From Solirubrobacterales bacterium (lineage in GTDB: Bacteria; Actinomycetota; Thermoleophilia; Solirubrobacterales; Solirubrobacteraceae): DNA of 47,414 nucleotides. The translations under genes were made by a program, and so were the position numbers. The DNA is taken from assembly GCA_027451345.1 (NCBI GenBank), contig DAIDJO010000063.1:1-47414 (forward strand), in the 5' to 3' direction. This document shows positions 15,693 to 23,207 of the stretch, piece by piece (positions within the stretch are counted from its first letter, which is position 1; each line of letters starts with the position of its first letter). Below the pieces are notes generated by a model that made no database searches, was not told the DNA's origin, and saw only the letters and a list, made by a program, of their open reading frames with translations.

Positions 15693-15716
15693 GCCCTGCG
15701 AGCTCCGCCGCAGGGC
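15693..15716 (+). terminator. 8-bp hairpin downstream of arsR
   Basis: GCCCTGCG at 15693-15700 pairs perfectly with CGCAGGGC at 15709-15716 around an 8-base loop, about 60 bases after the arsR stop. There is no T run. Confidence 0.45.
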
Positions 15717-15820
15717 CGTGCGACGCCTCGAGGTCGCTGAGCGCGAGCGGATCGGCCCGCGCGATCACGACCCGACCCGCACTGCCCAACCCGCACTGCG
15801 CGACTCCCCCGACCTGCTCA

Positions 15821-15920
15821 GCGTGGCAAATTGCGCCGCGGCGACGAACATTGCCGCCAGGATGCGTCAATTCGTGCACCTCGTAGCAATGTGGAGGTTC
15901 GAGGCGCACATTGCCACGTT
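15821..15920. repeat. Two tandem dyad elements with 60-bp period (GGCAATGT half-sites)
   Basis: Element A starts at 15821 (CGTGGCAAATTG ... CGAACATTGCCGC) and element B exactly 60 bases later at 15881 (CGTAGCAATGTG ... CGCACATTGCCAC). Each contains a forward GCAA-type half-site and an inverted ACATTGCC half-site about 17-20 bases apart. In B, GCAATGTG (15886-15893) and CACATTGC (15907-15914) are a perfect 8-bp inverted repeat. Confidence 0.6.
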
Positions 15921-15978
15921 GAACAGCACCACGCGCAGGGGGTGGACTCCCCCGCACGGGCGCCGATCCAACAGGCAG

Positions 15979-16052
15979 CGCCCCCGGCTGGATTCGAACC
16001 AGCGACCTACGGATTAGAAGTCCGCCGCTCTATCCAACTGAGCTACGGGGGC
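15979..16052 (-). tRNA. tRNA-Arg (anticodon TCT)
   Basis: On the minus strand, acceptor GCCCCCG pairs with CGGGGGC, the D arm is AGCTCAGTTGGATAGAGC, the anticodon stem CGGAC/(G)TCCG holds loop TTCTAAT, and the T arm carries GGTTCGAATCC. CCA is not encoded. It reads the rare AGA/AGG codons. Confidence 0.96.
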
Positions 16053-16115
16053 TCGGATGCAGCGAACGCAATTGTGGCCGACCGGCGCGCGCCGTACGGC
16101 GCCGGGGCCGGTGGC

Positions 16116-16508
16116 TCAGTAGGCCGTGGTGCCCTCGCGCCCGTAGTTGTCGCGCAGGCGCACGACGTCGTCGAGGTGGGGCGTGGAGGCCTCGAGCACG
16201 TCAGCGTCCTCGAGCGCCTCGATCGTGTGGATGACGCCCGGCGTGTTGCGCCAGACGTCGCCGACGCTGATCGTGCGCTCGCTGAGCGCGTCCTCGCTCT
16301 GGCCCTGCACGAGGATCAGGCGACCGGCGAGCACGTAGCAGGTCTCGTCCTTGCGCTCGTGGTACTGGAGGGAGAGCCGATGGCCCTTGTTCACGTGGAG
16401 GATCTTGCCGACGTACTGATCGGTGGCGGCCCACCAGATCTCGTAGCCCCACGGCTTCTCGACGCGACGCGGCAGGGCCTGATCGGTTGTCGTCTCAGTT
16501 GCGGACAT
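16116..16508 (-). CDS. Cupin protein, mannose-6-phosphate isomerase C-terminal-like
   Basis: A 130-residue single-domain cupin. VEKPWGYEIWWAATDQYVGK at the start, then HVNKGHRLSLQYHERKDET (first cupin motif with metal-binding His/Glu) and GDVWRNTPGVIHTIEAL (second motif) correspond to the type-II phosphomannose isomerase domain normally fused to mannose-1-phosphate guanylyltransferase; here it stands alone. The end STPHLDDVVRLRDNYGR is also typical. It would isomerise a sugar phosphate for GDP-mannose or act as a sugar-binding cupin. It sits between tRNA-Arg and a divergent LysR regulator. Confidence 0.85.
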   Translation of the reverse strand: MSATETTTDQALPRRVEKPWGYEIWWAATDQYVGKILHVNKGHRLSLQYHERKDETCYVLAGRLILVQGQSEDALSERTISVGDVWRNTPGVIHTIEALEDADVLEASTPHLDDVVRLRDNYGREGTTAY

Positions 16509-16600
16509 GCGCTCCCATGCTCTCAGGTTCGGGGCCGGTGGCGGTGCGACCGTCGTCGAGGGTAGTGCAGCCGACCGGACGGCGCGGCGGTCGCGTCAGC

Positions 16601-16632
16601 CCGGGGGGTGACCAAGCGGGGCCACCCCCCGG
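16601..16632. other. Perfect 10-bp hairpin in the cupin/LysR intergenic region
   Basis: CCGGGGGGTG at 16601-16610 pairs exactly with CACCCCCCGG at 16623-16632 around a 12-base loop. It lies between divergent genes, not behind a stop codon, so a terminator role would imply an unannotated transcript. Confidence 0.5.
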
Positions 16633-16649
16633 ACCGGACGCTTAAAGTG

Positions 16650-16696
16650 AGAGCGCTCCGTTCGGCGGGATATGAGGCCGGGACGGAGCGCGCTCT
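16650..16696. other. 12-bp stem with 2-base bulge, 18 bases after the first hairpin
   Basis: AGAGCGCTCCGT (16650-16661) pairs with ACGGAGCGCGCTCT (16683-16696) apart from two extra bases in the right arm; the loop is 21 bases. Together with the preceding hairpin it forms a compact two-stem structure separated by CTTAAAGTG-containing sequence. Confidence 0.5.
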
Positions 16697-16773
16697 GAGG
16701 GAGGAGAGGGTGCTGCGCTGCAAATAGTCGCTCAGCCCTGCCCAGAAGTCCAAGACGAGAATCGTCAAAGACA

Positions 16774-16779
16774 TATAAG
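16774..16779 (+). promoter_or_regulatory. -10 element of the LysR gene
   Basis: TATAAG at 16774-16779 predicts transcription from about 16786, two bases before ATG 16788, so the mRNA would be essentially leaderless. No convincing -35 is present, which could reflect activator or autoregulatory control. Confidence 0.5.
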
Positions 16780-16787
16780 CTTCACCT

Positions 16788-17735
16788 ATGGAACTTCGCC
16801 AGCTGCGCTATCTGGTCGCCCTCGCCGACGAGCAGAGCTTCACCCGCGCCGCCGAGCGCGAGCACATCGCCCAGCCCGCACTCTCCCAGCAGATCCAGAA
16901 GCTCGAGCAGGAGCTCGGCCTTCCGCTCGTGGAGCGGACCACGCGCCGGGTCTCCATCACCGACGCCGGCAACCTCCTCGTCGCCCGGGCGCGGCGGATC
17001 CTCACCGAGCTCGAGTCCGCGCGGCAGGAGCTCGACCGGGTCCGCGGCATCCAGACCGGACACGTCGCCGTCGGAGCCATGAACACGATGGGCCCGGTCG
17101 ACATCACGCTCGTGCTCGCCCGCTACCACGAGCTCCACCCCCGCGTCGAGCTGACCGTGCGCGAGGACAACAGCGATGCGCTCGCCGAGATGCTGCGGGT
17201 CGACGTCCTCGACCTCGCCTTCCTGTCGGTGACCGAGCGGGTCGAGAGCCACGGCCTCGCGCTCCAGCAGATCCTGCTCGAGGAGCTCGTCGTCGTCCTG
17301 CCGAGCAACCACCCGCTGGCCGACCGCGAGCAGATCCGCATGGTCGACCTGGCGCAGGAGGAGTTCATCAGCTACCGGGAGGGCGCACGCCTGCGCGAAC
17401 TGCTCGTCGGCGCCGCCGACGAGGCCGGTTTCACCCCCCGGATCTTCCTCGAGTCCAACGAGAGCCGCCGCATCCGCCGGCTCGTCGGGCGCGGGCTCGG
17501 CGTGGCCATCCTCCCCCGCTCGCACGCGATCGGGGTGGGGACGAACGACCCGATCGCGGTCGTGCCGCTGATCGAGCCCGCGCTGTCCCGCGACATCACC
17601 CTCGCATGGCGCTCCGGACGCCGGCTGCCCCCGGCCGTCTCGGAGTTCCTCACGCTCGCCCGCGAGGCGTTCCCGCCCGAGGGCCTCGCCCGCTGGCAAC
17701 GGCCGCCGTCCACCGAGGCGAGCCCGCGGGCGTGA
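16788..17735 (+). CDS. LysR-family transcriptional regulator
   Basis: A 315-residue LTTR. The N-terminal HTH is textbook (MELRQLRYLVALADEQSFTR, then AAEREHIAQPALSQQIQKLE, followed by LVERTTRRVSITDAG), then the linker helix and a two-lobed effector-binding domain (about 90-300; HVAVGAMNTMGPVDI, VVLPSNHPLADREQIRM, GRGLGVAILPRS). It binds DNA as a tetramer and senses an unknown co-inducer. LTTRs usually control a divergent neighbour, here the cupin gene, but the NHEJ operon starts only 31 bases downstream on the same strand, so it might also co-transcribe with ligD. The effector is not predictable. Confidence 0.92.
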   Translation: MELRQLRYLVALADEQSFTRAAEREHIAQPALSQQIQKLEQELGLPLVERTTRRVSITDAGNLLVARARRILTELESARQELDRVRGIQTGHVAVGAMNTMGPVDITLVLARYHELHPRVELTVREDNSDALAEMLRVDVLDLAFLSVTERVESHGLALQQILLEELVVVLPSNHPLADREQIRMVDLAQEEFISYREGARLRELLVGAADEAGFTPRIFLESNESRRIRRLVGRGLGVAILPRSHAIGVGTNDPIAVVPLIEPALSRDITLAWRSGRRLPPAVSEFLTLAREAFPPEGLARWQRPPSTEASPRA

Positions 17736-17766
17736 GCCGCGCGAGCCCCGGGGTAGCTGTCGAGAG

Positions 17767-20286
17767 ATGGCCGCGTCGCAGCGCACAGGTTCCGGCGAGC
17801 TCGCCACCTACCGGGAGAAGCGGCGCTTCGAGGTGACGCCCGAGCCGCCCGGCGCGACCGTCGAGCCGCCCGGCGCGACCGTCGAGCCGCCCGACGGCCG
17901 GCGGTTCGTCATCCACGAGCATCATGCCCGGCGACTGCACTGGGATCTGCGGCTCGAGCGCGAGGGCGTCCTGGTCTCGTGGGCGATCCCGAACGGCATC
18001 CCGGAGGACCCGAAGCACAACCGCAAGGCGATCCACGTCGAGGACCACCCGCTCGACTACATCGACTTCGAGGGCACGATCCCCGCCGGCAGCTACGGCG
18101 CCGGGGAGGTGACGGTGTGGGATCACGGCACCTACCGCCTGGAGAAATGGCGACGGGACGAGGTGATCCTCGTGTTCGAGGGCGAACGGCTCCGCGGCCG
18201 GTACGCGCTCTTCCAAGCCGGTCGCGACGAGCGCGACTGGATGATCCACCGGATGGACCCACCGGCCGACCCCGGCACCGAGGCGATGCCGGAGTTCGTG
18301 TCGCCGATGCTCGCGAAGCTCTCGACGCTGCCGACCGACGAGGCGCGCTGGGCCTTCGAGGTGAAGTGGGATGGCGTGCGGGCGATCGCCCACTCCGAGC
18401 CCGGCCGCCTGCGCCTGCTCAGCCGCAACGGCAACGACGTCACGGCGGCGTACCCCGAGCTGCGACCGCTGAACCGCGCGCTCGGCTCGCACCGCGCGAT
18501 CCTCGACGGCGAGATCGTCGCCTGCGACGCGGACGGCCGGCCGAGCTTCCAGCTGCTGCAACCGCGGATGCACCTGCGCGGCGAGGCGGCGGTCCGCCGC
18601 CAGGCGCAGAGCACGCCCGTCACGTACATGATCTTCGACCTGCTCTGGCTCGACGGCCACAGCCTGATGGCGCTCCCCTACACCGAGCGACGGGCACGCC
18701 TCGCCGCGCTCGAACTGGACGCCGCGCGGTGGCGGGTGCCCGAGTCCTTCGCGGGCTCCGGCGCGGCGCTGCTCGAGGCCACCCGCGAGCGGCGCCTCGA
18801 GGGTGTGATCGGCAAACGGCTCGACTCCCCGTACGTCCCGGGTCGCCACAGCGCCTGGACGAAGATCAAGAACTGGGGTCGCCAGGAGACGGTGATCGGC
18901 GGCTGGACGAGCGGCCAGGGCGGTCGCACCGGCCGCATCGGCGCGCTCCTGCTCGGCGTCCACGACGCCGGCGGGCAGCTTCGCTACGTGGGTCGGGTCG
19001 GCACCGGCTTCGACCTCCGCGAGCTCGACCGACTGGCCGGCCTCCTGCGGCCGCTGGAGCGCCACGAGAGCCCGTTCACGGGTCGTCAGCCACCCCGCGA
19101 GGCGCACTTCGTCACCCCCGAGCTCGTGTGCGAGGTCGAGTTCAGCGAATGGACGAGGGCCGGGACGCTGCGGCAACCGTCCTATCAGGGGCTGCGCGAG
19201 GACAAGCGCGCCGAGGATGTCGTGCGCGAGCGGGTCGAGCCCGTCTCCTCGGGCGACTCGCCCGCTGGCGAGTCGCCGGCCGGCGCGTCGACGGGGGATG
19301 GGCGAGCGGTGGCGCCGGCCCGCGGCGAGACTCCGGACGCGCGGGCGTGGTTGGCCGCGGGTCGGCGGACGCGGGACGGGATCGCCTTCGAGCTCGAGGG
19401 GCGGACCCTGAAGCTGACCAACCCCGAGAAGGTGCTCTACCCCGCGACGGGGTTCACCAAGGCCGACCTCGTCGCCTACTACGCGGCGGTCGCCCCGGCC
19501 CTGCTCCCCCACCTCCGGGACCGGCCGCTCACCCTCAAGCGCTATCCGAACGGGGTCGACGGCGCGTTCTTCTACGAGAAGCGCTCGCCGCCGCACCGGC
19601 CGGACTGGGTCCGGACCGCCGAGATCCCGAGCGACCGCGGACGGCAGGCGATCCCCTACACGCTCTGCCAGGACCTGCCCACGCTCGTCTGGCTGGCGAA
19701 CCTGGCCGACATCGAGCTGCACCCGTCGCTGGCGCCGGCGCACGCGATCACGTGCCCGACGATGGTCGCCTTCGACCTCGATCCCGGGCCGCCGGCCGGC
19801 ATCGTCGACTGCTGCGCGGTGGCGCTCGAGTTGCTCGACCTGTTCCGGCAGCTCGGGCTCGAGGCGTGGGCGAAGACGTCGGGCTCGAAGGGCCTCCAGG
19901 TCTACGTGCCGCTGAACCGGCCCGAGACGGGGTACGAGCGGACGAAGCCGTTCGCGCACGCCGTGGCCGGGCTGCTCGAGGAGCGGCGGCCCGAGCGCGT
20001 CGTCTCGCAGATGTCGAAGGCGAAGCGGACCGGCAAGGTGCTGATCGACTGGAGCCAGAACGACGAGCACAAGACGACCGTCTGCGTCTACTCGCTGCGG
20101 GCGACCGAACGTCCCCGGGTGTCCACGCCGGTGAGATGGGATGAGGTGAGCGAGTGTCTCGAGCGCCGGGACCCCGAGCGGCTCAGCTTCGGGCCCGACG
20201 AGGTGCTGAGCCGGATTGCAGAATCGGGCGACCTGTTCGGGAAGATACTCACGCAGCAGCAGGATCTGCCCCCGTTGGAGGATTGA
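17767..20286 (+). CDS. ligD: Multifunctional DNA ligase D, domain order PE-LIG-POL
   Basis: Central enzyme of bacterial non-homologous end joining. The 839 residues contain an N-terminal 3'-phosphoesterase domain (about 40-170; HARRLHWDLRLEREGVLVSW, HPLDYIDFEG, GAGEVTVWDHG), an ATP-dependent ligase domain (about 175-490; adenylation Lys200 in FEVKWDGVR, EGVIGKRLDSPY, WTKIKNW) and a C-terminal archaeo-eukaryotic primase-type polymerase (about 530-830; LTNPEKVLYP, FFYEKRSPPHRP, catalytic FDLDPGP with Asp670 and Asp672, KTSGSKGLQVYVPL). The order is that of Pseudomonas-type LigD, not the mycobacterial POL-PE-LIG. A 21-base in-frame triplication encodes VEPPGAT repeats near residue 26. TAGCTG at 17754 fits a leaderless start at ATG 17767. 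Two Ku genes follow. Confidence 0.96.
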   Translation: MAASQRTGSGELATYREKRRFEVTPEPPGATVEPPGATVEPPDGRRFVIHEHHARRLHWDLRLEREGVLVSWAIPNGIPEDPKHNRKAIHVEDHPLDYIDFEGTIPAGSYGAGEVTVWDHGTYRLEKWRRDEVILVFEGERLRGRYALFQAGRDERDWMIHRMDPPADPGTEAMPEFVSPMLAKLSTLPTDEARWAFEVKWDGVRAIAHSEPGRLRLLSRNGNDVTAAYPELRPLNRALGSHRAILDGEIVACDADGRPSFQLLQPRMHLRGEAAVRRQAQSTPVTYMIFDLLWLDGHSLMALPYTERRARLAALELDAARWRVPESFAGSGAALLEATRERRLEGVIGKRLDSPYVPGRHSAWTKIKNWGRQETVIGGWTSGQGGRTGRIGALLLGVHDAGGQLRYVGRVGTGFDLRELDRLAGLLRPLERHESPFTGRQPPREAHFVTPELVCEVEFSEWTRAGTLRQPSYQGLREDKRAEDVVRERVEPVSSGDSPAGESPAGASTGDGRAVAPARGETPDARAWLAAGRRTRDGIAFELEGRTLKLTNPEKVLYPATGFTKADLVAYYAAVAPALLPHLRDRPLTLKRYPNGVDGAFFYEKRSPPHRPDWVRTAEIPSDRGRQAIPYTLCQDLPTLVWLANLADIELHPSLAPAHAITCPTMVAFDLDPGPPAGIVDCCAVALELLDLFRQLGLEAWAKTSGSKGLQVYVPLNRPETGYERTKPFAHAVAGLLEERRPERVVSQMSKAKRTGKVLIDWSQNDEHKTTVCVYSLRATERPRVSTPVRWDEVSECLERRDPERLSFGPDEVLSRIAESGDLFGKILTQQQDLPPLED
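17842..17894 (+). repeat. 21-bp in-frame tandem repeat in ligD
   Basis: Two exact copies of a GAGCCGCCCGGCGCGACCGTC unit (17842-17862, 17863-17883) followed by a partial third. It encodes EPPGATV repeats in the disordered N-terminal segment just before the phosphoesterase domain, so copy number could vary without loss of function. Confidence 0.85.
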
Positions 20287-20291
20287 GCGCC

Positions 20292-21173
20292 GTGGCCGCA
20301 CCGCGATCGATGTGGAATGGGACCGTCGCCTTTGGCGAGGTCGTCTTCCCGGTGAAGCTCTACTCGATCGTGCAGGAGCGGCGCGTCCGCTTCCGCGAGG
20401 TGCACCTCGCCGACGGTGGCCGAATCGTCCACCGTCGGTTCGGCTCGGAGTCCGGCGAGGAGATCCCCGCCGAGCGGATCCGCAAGGCGTACGAGATCAG
20501 CGACGGCAACCAGGTCGTGCTCGACGAGGAGGAGATCGCCGCGGCGCGCGGCGAGAACACGAAGGTCATCCAGCTCGAGCACTTCGTGCCGGCCGAGGAG
20601 ATCGACCCCCTGTTCTACGACCGGCCCTACGTCCTCGGCGCGCAGGCGGGCGGTGAGCACGCCTACCGCGTGCTGCACGCCGCGCTCGAACGCACGGGAC
20701 GTGTCGGGATCGGGCGCTTCATGCTCCGCACGCGGGAGCAGCTCGTGGCCCTGGGCGTGCACGACCGCGCGCTGCGGCTCTACACGATGCGCTTCGCCGA
20801 CGAGATCGTCTCCAGCGGCGACCTCGACCTCCCCGCTCTCAGCCGCACGCCGACCGACCGTGAGCTGGAGATGGCGCGGCGCCTGGTCGAGACGCTCGCC
20901 CAGGCGTGGGAGCCGGAGGAGTACGAGGATCGGCACCGGCAGGCGGTGCTCGCCCTCATCGAGCAGAAGGCCGCCGGCAAGGAGCTGCAGGTTCCCGCGG
21001 TGCCGGAGCCCGCGGAGACCCCGGATCTCATCGCCGCACTCGAGGCGAGCCTCGCGGCGCGACCGCGGCGCCGGACGCCCGCACCGACCGGGGCGACGCG
21101 GCGACGCGCCGCGGCCACGCCACGGACCGGGCCCGGGGGCGCCGCCCGCACCCCCCGAACGAGGTCTCGCTGA
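20292..21173 (+). CDS. Ku-type DNA end-binding protein, first paralogue
   Basis: Bacterial Ku forms a ring on double-strand ends and recruits LigD. The 293-residue product starts at GTG 20292, five bases after the ligD stop, with the family opening MWNGTVAFGEVVFPVKLYS at residues 7-25 and the core VIQLEHFVPAEEIDPLFYDRPY. After the ring domain the conserved segment (PDLIAALEASL) is followed by a basic, low-complexity tail of about 30 residues rich in Arg, Ala, Thr and Pro, which could bind DNA. Its stop overlaps the start of the second Ku gene, so translation is coupled. Confidence 0.95.
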   Translation: MAAPRSMWNGTVAFGEVVFPVKLYSIVQERRVRFREVHLADGGRIVHRRFGSESGEEIPAERIRKAYEISDGNQVVLDEEEIAAARGENTKVIQLEHFVPAEEIDPLFYDRPYVLGAQAGGEHAYRVLHAALERTGRVGIGRFMLRTREQLVALGVHDRALRLYTMRFADEIVSSGDLDLPALSRTPTDRELEMARRLVETLAQAWEPEEYEDRHRQAVLALIEQKAAGKELQVPAVPEPAETPDLIAALEASLAARPRRRTPAPTGATRRRAAATPRTGPGGAARTPRTRSR

Positions 21174-21976
21174 TGCCCGCCGGGATCTGGAACGGAACGC
21201 TCAGCTTCGGACTCGTCGCCGTGCCCGTGCGCATGGTGAGCGCGACGCGCGACCTCGACGTGCGGTTCCACCAGGTGGACGGAGAGACGGGAGAGCGGAT
21301 CCAGGTCCACCGCGTGTGCGAGCTCGACGGCGAGGAGGTCCCGTGGGAGGACATCGGCCGCGGCTATGACCTCAACGGCCAGCTCGTCACGCTGACCGAC
21401 GAGGAGCTCGAGGCGGCGGCCCCGGAGCGGACGCACACGATCGAGATCGAGGAGTTCGTCAACCTTGGCGAGATCGACCCCGCCCAGTTCGACCACCCGT
21501 ACTACCTGGTGCCGAGCTCGGACTCGGAGGGCACGACCCGTGCCTACCGGCTGTTGCGCGACGCGATGGCAAGCTCGAACCAGGCGGCGATCGGCCGGGT
21601 CGTGCTGCGCTCCAACGAGTACCTCGTCGCCGTCCGTGAGCACGATGACCTGCTCGCCCTCACGACGATGCTGTTCGCGGATGAGCTGCGCCCCGCGGAG
21701 GAGATCGACTCGATTCCCGGCGACGCCGTCGGCCAGCCCAAGCGGGGCGAGGTGGCGCAGGCGGTGAAGCTGATCGACGCGATGACGCGTCCCTTCGACC
21801 CCGACGCCTACGAGGACCACCACCGTCGGCGGCTGCTCGAGCTGATCGAGAGTCGGCGGACGCGGCGGAAGCCACACGCCCCGGTCGAGGAGCCCGCGGT
21901 CACGCCGAGCGAGGCGGCGCCCGATCTCATGGCCGCGTTGAAGGCGAGCCTCGAGCGCGTGCGACGCGACCAGTAG
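21173..21976 (+). CDS. Ku-type DNA end-binding protein, second paralogue
   Basis: A 267-residue Ku starting at ATG 21173, which overlaps the last base of the first Ku stop. It opens IWNGTLSFGLVAVPVRMVSA and has the family core EEFVNLGEIDPAQFDHPYYL and GRVVLRSNEYLVAVREHDD. It ends with PDLMAALKASLERVRRDQ and lacks the long basic tail of the first Ku. Sequence difference between the two is large enough that they are old paralogues rather than a fresh duplication. They may form heterodimers, as shown in some rhizobia and Streptomyces with multiple Ku proteins, or homodimers used in different conditions. Confidence 0.95.
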   Translation: MPAGIWNGTLSFGLVAVPVRMVSATRDLDVRFHQVDGETGERIQVHRVCELDGEEVPWEDIGRGYDLNGQLVTLTDEELEAAAPERTHTIEIEEFVNLGEIDPAQFDHPYYLVPSSDSEGTTRAYRLLRDAMASSNQAAIGRVVLRSNEYLVAVREHDDLLALTTMLFADELRPAEEIDSIPGDAVGQPKRGEVAQAVKLIDAMTRPFDPDAYEDHHRRRLLELIESRRTRRKPHAPVEEPAVTPSEAAPDLMAALKASLERVRRDQ

Positions 21977-21978
21977 CC

Positions 21979-22515
21979 GTGGCGCAAGCCACCTCCGTGA
22001 TCGTGATGATGGGCGTCTCGGGCGCCGGGAAGTCGACCGTGGCGCGCGGTCTGGCCAAGCGGCTCGGCTGGGACTTCGCCGAGGGGGATGCGTTGCACTC
22101 GGAGGCGAGCGTCGCCAAGATGGCGGCCGGCCTGCCGCTCAGCGACGCCGATCGAGCGCCCTGGCTCGCCCGCATCGCCGAATGGATCGACGCGGAGATC
22201 GCGGCGGGACGCCACGGCGTGATCACCTGCTCGGCGCTGAAGCGCGCCTACCGGGACGTGCTGCGGCGACCGGGCGTGCTGTTCGTCCATCTGACCGTCT
22301 CACGCGCCGAGCTCGAGCGACGCGTCTCACGCCGGGCCGGCCACTTCATGCCGGCCAGCCTGCTCGATTCGCAGCTCGACGCCCTCGAGCCCCCGGACGA
22401 CGACGAGGCCGCGCTCGTCATCCACGCGATGGGCGGCCCCAGAGCCACCATCCGGTCGATCGTGGCGCGACTCGAGGACCGGCAGGGCGCGCGGGCCGAG
22501 GCCGGCGACTCCTAG
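21979..22515 (+). CDS. gntK: Gluconokinase-family P-loop kinase
   Basis: A 178-residue kinase with P-loop GVSGAGKST (residues 12-20), FAEGDALHSEASVAKMAAG with PLSDADRAPWL (the gluconate-binding and lid sequences of GntK) and ITCSALKRAYRDVLR. It would phosphorylate D-gluconate to 6-phosphogluconate. GTG 21979 lies two bases after the second Ku stop, so it shares the NHEJ transcript although no functional link to DNA repair is obvious; NADPH supply through the pentose phosphate path is a speculative connection. It is convergent with the next gene, 19 bases away. Confidence 0.9.
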   Translation: MAQATSVIVMMGVSGAGKSTVARGLAKRLGWDFAEGDALHSEASVAKMAAGLPLSDADRAPWLARIAEWIDAEIAAGRHGVITCSALKRAYRDVLRRPGVLFVHLTVSRAELERRVSRRAGHFMPASLLDSQLDALEPPDDDEAALVIHAMGGPRATIRSIVARLEDRQGARAEAGDS

Positions 22516-22534
22516 CCGCCGGCCCGACCGTGGC

Positions 22535-23083
22535 TCACACGGCTGGCGTCTTTGGTCCGCGCTGCCCCCGTGCCATGTCGCTCAGCATCCGAGCGGTCGC
22601 GGCACGGCGTTCCCGACCGTGCTCGGCGTCGAGGTGGTACATCAGGGCCGCCCCGATCGCCAGGCCGCTCAGCAGGCGGGTCCGTCCTCTCGCTCCGGCG
22701 CGCCGGTTGCTCCGGATGATCTTGTTGAGCGACTCGACGGCGGCGCCGAGGTCGGAGGACTCGTTGGCCAGCTCGCGGCTCGTCTTGGCGAGCTGCGCCT
22801 TCAGGATCGCGTCGCCGGCGGGATTCAGGCGACCGCCCCGCCTGGGCATCGCGCTCCGCATCCGTGTCCGCCGACTCCGGACCTGCTTGGAGACCTCACC
22901 GGCGAGGCCGCTGGCCTGACCGGCGCTGCGGGCCACGTGAGTGGCGCTCCGAGCCACGCGCGCGCCCGCGTGCTCGACCGCCTCCGCCACCTTGGTGGCG
23001 CCCTCCTCCGCTCCGTGGACGAGCGTCTGCGGCATGCCCTCGAAGAGGTGGGCGCCGCCCGTGTATTTGCCGTTGCGTGTCAT
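22535..23083 (-). CDS. Hypothetical protein, YtxH-like/helical with C-terminal AEHGRERRAATARML motif
   Basis: About 182 residues, largely helical and basic. The middle (about 25-65) has repeated VARSATHVARSAG-type amphipathic heptads, then RSRRTRMRSAMPRRGGR, then an Ala/Glu helix (ILKAQLAKTSRELANES). Near the C terminus a short hydrophobic segment (LLSGLAIGAALMYHLD) leads into DAEHGRERRAATARML, the pattern found in YtxH-like membrane-associated stress proteins (the DPERGRRRR type). ATG 23083 and GTG 23086 are both possible starts. It is divergent from sqr. The function is unknown. Confidence 0.65.
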   Translation of the reverse strand: MTRNGKYTGGAHLFEGMPQTLVHGAEEGATKVAEAVEHAGARVARSATHVARSAGQASGLAGEVSKQVRSRRTRMRSAMPRRGGRLNPAGDAILKAQLAKTSRELANESSDLGAAVESLNKIIRSNRRAGARGRTRLLSGLAIGAALMYHLDAEHGRERRAATARMLSDMARGQRGPKTPAV

Positions 23084-23171
23084 CACACGTAGCTGTTACC
23101 GCGGCTCGGGGCGATCCAAACTCGCTCGGCGAGGGTCGGTCCGTCGGCGCCACCACGTGCTATTCTACGGC

Positions 23172-23197
23172 TATACTCTTTTACAGTTGTGTAACTG
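23172..23197 (+). promoter_or_regulatory. sqr promoter -10 and overlapping dyads (putative operator)
   Basis: TATACT at 23172-23177 predicts transcription from about 23184. Centred on that start are two overlapping inverted repeats: TTACA-GTTG-TGTAA (23181-23194) and CAGTT-GTGT-AACTG (23184-23197). A repressor bound here would block transcription of sqr. GGGAGG at 23197-23202 is the ribosome site for ATG 23208. Confidence 0.5.
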
Positions 23198-23207
23198 GGA
23201 GGCTGAG

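Larger units (their letters stand above)
15632..15978. other. 347-base gene-free stretch between arsR and tRNA-Arg
   Basis: It holds a terminator-like hairpin and a pair of 60-bp-spaced inverted motifs (both annotated separately). The right half is less GC-rich than the surroundings. Open frames through it have no recognisable product. Confidence 0.6.

Noticed and set aside
15718-16017. 99-residue open frame between arsR and tRNA-Arg
   Set aside because: It runs into the tRNA-Arg gene, lacks a ribosome site and has no recognisable composition or motif.
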